From assembly GCA_023134955.1 (NCBI GenBank), contig JAGLUC010000474.1, positions 1-8,382 on the forward strand: a DNA stretch of 8,382 nt, written 5' to 3'. Shown one piece after another: positions 6,843 through 8,382 of the stretch; the first letter of the stretch is position 1, and each line of letters opens with the position of its first letter. The notes below the pieces were generated by a model, which worked only from the letters and a program-made list of their open reading frames with translations, was not told where the DNA came from and searched no databases. A program made the position numbers and the translations under genes. This stretch comes from Methylococcales bacterium (GTDB lineage: Bacteria > Pseudomonadota > Gammaproteobacteria > Methylococcales > Methylomonadaceae).

Positions 6843-7622
6843 TTAAGTTCTTTCTGCTTTACGAAAGCGATGGCTAAAGGTTGCATCGTAAAGTTTTGAT
6901 TTTTTTAATTCAGACCAGTGTCTGGCACCTAAAGTAGGGCTGGCAATAATCATTGCCTGGCTGTTGATTTTGGCTAGTTTACATTTTTCTCTAATATCAG
7001 ACAAAGTACCTCGGATGATTTGTTGTTCACCTGGCCAACTGGCTTTATAGACCACAACAATGGGGGCATCGGCTGACCAACCTGCATTTAATAATGCACT
7101 TTCTATTTTTTTAAGCAGGGTAATGGAAAGATATAAACAGAGCGTGCAATGGTGTGCTGCTAATTCTTCTAAAGATTCACCATCGGGCATGGGAGTTCTG
7201 CCTTCAACGCGCGAGAAAATGACGGTTTGAGTGACTTCAGGTAGTGAGAGTGTTTCTACCGCAGCAGCAGCGGAAGCCATTGCTGAAGTAACGCCAGGTA
7301 CCACGGCTACTTCAATGCCAGCAGCATCTAAGGGTTGAATCATTTCAATCAATGCGCCGTATAAACCTGGGTCACCTGTTTGTAAGCGTAATACATTGGC
7401 ATTGCCTTTGGCTTTGCTGATCAGCCAGTCGCAAATTTGTGCTAATGTCATGCCTTTTGAATCTTCAATGTCGCAAGACTCTTTTGCCCAGGTCATTGCG
7501 GCTTCAGACACTAAGGAGCCAGCATATAAAATAGCATCCGCTTCACTGATGAGTCGCTGGGCTTTTAGGGTTAATAGTTCAGGATCACCAGGTCCTGCAC
7601 CAACAAACCAAACTTTTGGCAT
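6843..7622 (-). CDS. cobM: Precorrin-4 / cobalt-precorrin-4 C11-methyltransferase (CobM/CbiF)
   Basis: This 259-residue SAM-dependent tetrapyrrole methylase methylates C11 of (cobalt-)precorrin-4. Family motifs are VGAGPGDPELLTLKA (7-21), YAGSLVSE (33-40), RLQTGDPGLYGA (79-90), VVPGVTSAMASAAA (107-120) and VYKASWPGEQ (191-200). YAGSLV and RLQTGDP separate CobM/CbiF from CbiL and CbiH. Length is normal, with a basic C-terminal tail (HRFRKAERT). The ATG is preceded by a weak CGGA. It follows a 308-bp gap largely occupied by an inverted-repeat element, and is followed by cbiX after 130 bp. In this cobalt-early setting cbiF would be the matching name. Confidence 0.95.
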   Translation of the reverse strand: MPKVWFVGAGPGDPELLTLKAQRLISEADAILYAGSLVSEAAMTWAKESCDIEDSKGMTLAQICDWLISKAKGNANVLRLQTGDPGLYGALIEMIQPLDAAGIEVAVVPGVTSAMASAAAAVETLSLPEVTQTVIFSRVEGRTPMPDGESLEELAAHHCTLCLYLSITLLKKIESALLNAGWSADAPIVVVYKASWPGEQQIIRGTLSDIREKCKLAKINSQAMIIASPTLGARHWSELKKSKLYDATFSHRFRKAERT

Positions 7623-7648
7623 ATAAAATTCCGAAAAATGAACTTTAT

Positions 7649-7654
7649 ATTATA
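7649..7654 (-). promoter_or_regulatory. Possible -10 box upstream of cobM
   Basis: The minus strand reads TATAAT at 7654-7649, about 27 nt before the cobM ATG. No good -35 lies at normal spacing; TTGAGC (7680-7675) is 20 nt away, inside the inverted-repeat arm. If real, the adjacent element would supply upstream promoter sequence. Confidence 0.25.
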
Positions 7655-7663
7655 AACCTATAT

Positions 7664-7871
7664 ATACTCTTCACGCTCAAGAATACCTCACCCAAGCACA
7701 CAGCTTATTGCGATGTGCGTTGTTTAATGCCATGGATGGCATGTAGTAGAGCAACGCAGGAGCAATTGCCGGGTAAAGTATTGAAATAGATTACTATTCC
7801 TGCTGCTTTACGCCTAGCCCATCACAACAATCTACGCACTTGAATGAGGTATTCTTAAACATGAAGAGTAT
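7664..7871 (-). repeat. 208-bp element with 55-bp terminal inverted repeats upstream of cobM
   Basis: Arms 7664-7718 and 7817-7871 are complementary at 42 of 55 positions without gaps. Of the 13 exceptions, 11 are C-A or A-C on the plus strand, hence G-U pairs in minus-strand RNA, and only two (7704/7831 and 7716/7819) are true mismatches. The roughly 98-bp interior holds two-hairpin repeat copy 2 (7727-7769), a GTAAAG/CTTTAC stem (7773-7778, 7806-7811) and AATAG/CTATT (7785-7789, 7794-7798). No ORF or clear target duplication is visible. It occupies most of the 308-bp gap between the lipoprotein and cobM, in cobM sense. It is either a MITE or a long-hairpin RNA. Confidence 0.65.
7727..7769 (+). 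repeat. Two-hairpin repeat, copy 2
   Basis: Hairpin 1 is ATGCCAT-GG-ATGGCAT (7727-7742). GTAG (7746-7749) precedes hairpin 2, GCAAC/ATTGC (7751-7755, 7765-7769), with loop GCAGGAGCA; the innermost pair is C-A on plus, or G-U on minus. Relative to copy 1, two pairs in hairpin 1 and one in hairpin 2 changed on both sides, keeping the stems. It lies inside the 208-bp inverted-repeat element. Confidence 0.65.
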
Positions 7872-7879
7872 GTTAATCG

Positions 7880-7917
7880 TCCCCACTGGAGAAGGGGGAA
7901 AGGTGTGAAAATTTTCA
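7880..7917 (-). other. Weak hairpin and palindrome downstream of the lipoprotein gene
   Basis: TCCCC (7880-7884) can pair with GGGGA (7894-7898 or one base later), and TGAAAATTTTCA (7906-7917) is a perfect 12-bp palindrome. These lie 14-51 nt after the lipoprotein stop on its strand. There is no T-tract after the GC stem, so a termination role is only possible. Confidence 0.25.
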
Positions 7918-7930
7918 GGATGATTAATAG

Positions 7931-8146
7931 CTATTGCTCATATTCATCCACTGATTCCATGCGATTATTCATATTTATTTGAAGCATTTGTTCAACCTCT
8001 TTAGCTTTTTCAAGTACTTTTCTCTGGTCATCGAAAAGGCGTTCTGTGTTTGATTGTTCTGGCGTTGTTTTATCGTCTTCACTAGAACATCCGCCAATTA
8101 AAATAAAGGGTATAAATAATATAAAATAATACTTTTTTGTCATCAT
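7931..8146 (-). CDS. Small predicted lipoprotein
   Basis: This 71-residue protein starts with a lipoprotein signal: basic MMTKK, a hydrophobic stretch (6-17) and lipobox IGGC with C20 as the acylated residue. The mature 51 residues are an acidic, flexible spacer (SSEDDKTTPEQSN) followed by an amphipathic helix (about 34-60, LFDDQRKVLEKAKEVEQMLQ). The helix resembles small uncharacterised gammaproteobacterial lipoproteins with an LEKAK-VEQ core; I know of no assigned function. Residues D21-D22 are absent at the +2 position (Ser follows Cys), so outer-membrane sorting is plausible if Lol rules apply. AAGG lies 5 nt before the first ATG and 8 nt before the second, so either start (71 or 70 aa) is possible. 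It is upstream of cobM but separated by 308 bp, so probably not part of the B12 operon. Confidence 0.7.
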   Translation of the reverse strand: MMTKKYYFILFIPFILIGGCSSEDDKTTPEQSNTERLFDDQRKVLEKAKEVEQMLQINMNNRMESVDEYEQ

Positions 8147-8185
8147 ATTTACCTTATGGTAGTAGCAAATGGGTGTTAAGGTTTC

Positions 8186-8191
8186 ATTATA
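8186..8191 (-). promoter_or_regulatory. Possible -10 box for the lipoprotein gene
   Basis: The minus strand reads TATAAT at 8191-8186, about 40 nt before the ATG at 8146. The hexamer at 17-bp spacing (CTAAAA) matches the -35 consensus at only 3 of 6 positions. Confidence 0.3.
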
Positions 8192-8314
8192 GACTTTTAA
8201 AGGTATTATTTTAGTACGCCGTATCTTTTAAATTGGCTATGTCACCGTTAAGTGTGGAATTTTTTAAATGCTTTGATCGTTCTTAAGCCCTCCCTTGCTG
8301 GGTTTGGGTGACGA

Positions 8315-8356
8315 CTGCATGGATGCAGAAGGTAGAGCAACGCATGGAGCAGTTGC
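8315..8356 (+). repeat. Two-hairpin repeat, copy 3
   Basis: Hairpin 1 is CTGCAT-GG-ATGCAG (8315-8328). GTAG (8332-8335) precedes hairpin 2, GCAAC/GTTGC (8337-8341, 8352-8356), with loop GCATGGAGCA. It is the most diverged of the three copies, yet both stems are perfect. It lies upstream of the lipoprotein gene, near the window end. CCTCC (8289-8293) and GGAGG (8360-8364) could close it with an outer stem. Confidence 0.6.
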
Positions 8357-8382
8357 CGAGGAGGAATAAAATAATTCTCTTT

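Noticed and set aside
6713..6886. N-terminal 58-residue extension of CbiX
   Set aside because: It is encoded by palindromic repeats, overlaps cobM by 44 nt, and family similarity begins at the GTG at 6712.
7396..7626. Plus-strand 76-codon frame antisense to cobM
   Set aside because: It mirrors the conserved N-terminal half of cobM and has no independent support; the same applies to 1365-1598 inside cbiL.
6784..8356. CRISPR-like array from the three repeated units
   Set aside because: Copies are separated by hundreds of bases with a gene between, the repeats differ in sequence, and there is no regular spacing.
8358..8382. GAGGAGG as a ribosome site for a plus-strand gene starting past the window
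   Set aside because: No ATG, GTG or TTG follows at usable distance inside the window, and the sequence can be explained as the flank of repeat copy 3.

Overview
The window is a compact bacterial chromosome segment dominated by a cobalamin (vitamin B12) corrin-ring gene cluster, nearly all on the minus strand. It encodes the two-domain cobaltochelatase CbiX, CbiD and a CbiET fusion, which point to the early-cobalt-insertion ('anaerobic') route. Protein style, moderate AT richness, a small gammaproteobacterial-type lipoprotein and abundant palindromic repeats suggest a gammaproteobacterium, possibly a methanotroph-like lineage (Methylococcales). That placement is an inference from general resemblance, not a search result.

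Reading along the minus strand from high to low coordinates, the order is: a small lipoprotein (7931-8146), a 208-bp inverted-repeat element, cobM/cbiF (6843-7622), a 130-bp repeat-filled gap, and cbiX (5879-6712). After a gap holding a plus-strand cytochrome c'-like gene (5288-5758) comes a tight run of cbiC (4336-4998), cbiD (3227-4330), cbiET (1947-3230), cbiL (1193-1957) and an HD-GYP protein with a degenerate receiver domain (100-1179). The second run has gaps or overlaps of -11 to +13 nt and looks like one operon.

Together the genes insert cobalt into sirohydrochlorin (CbiX), methylate C20 (CbiL), C11 (CobM/CbiF) and C1 (CbiD), methylate C5/C15 with decarboxylation (CbiET), and move the C11 methyl to C12 (CbiC). 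Genes for the C17 methyltransferase (CbiH), CbiG and the reductase CbiJ/CobK are not in the window, so the pathway is incomplete here. I see no cobalamin riboswitch.

The noncoding DNA is the unusual part. Almost every gap contains palindromic elements: three copies of a two-hairpin repeat with compensatory base changes; a 208-bp element whose 55-bp arms differ in a way that preserves pairing only in minus-strand RNA; a 140-bp nested palindrome in front of cbiC; and several palindromes preceded directly by GTAG, as in REP elements. These may be miniature mobile elements, structured leader RNAs, or mobile elements co-opted as leaders.
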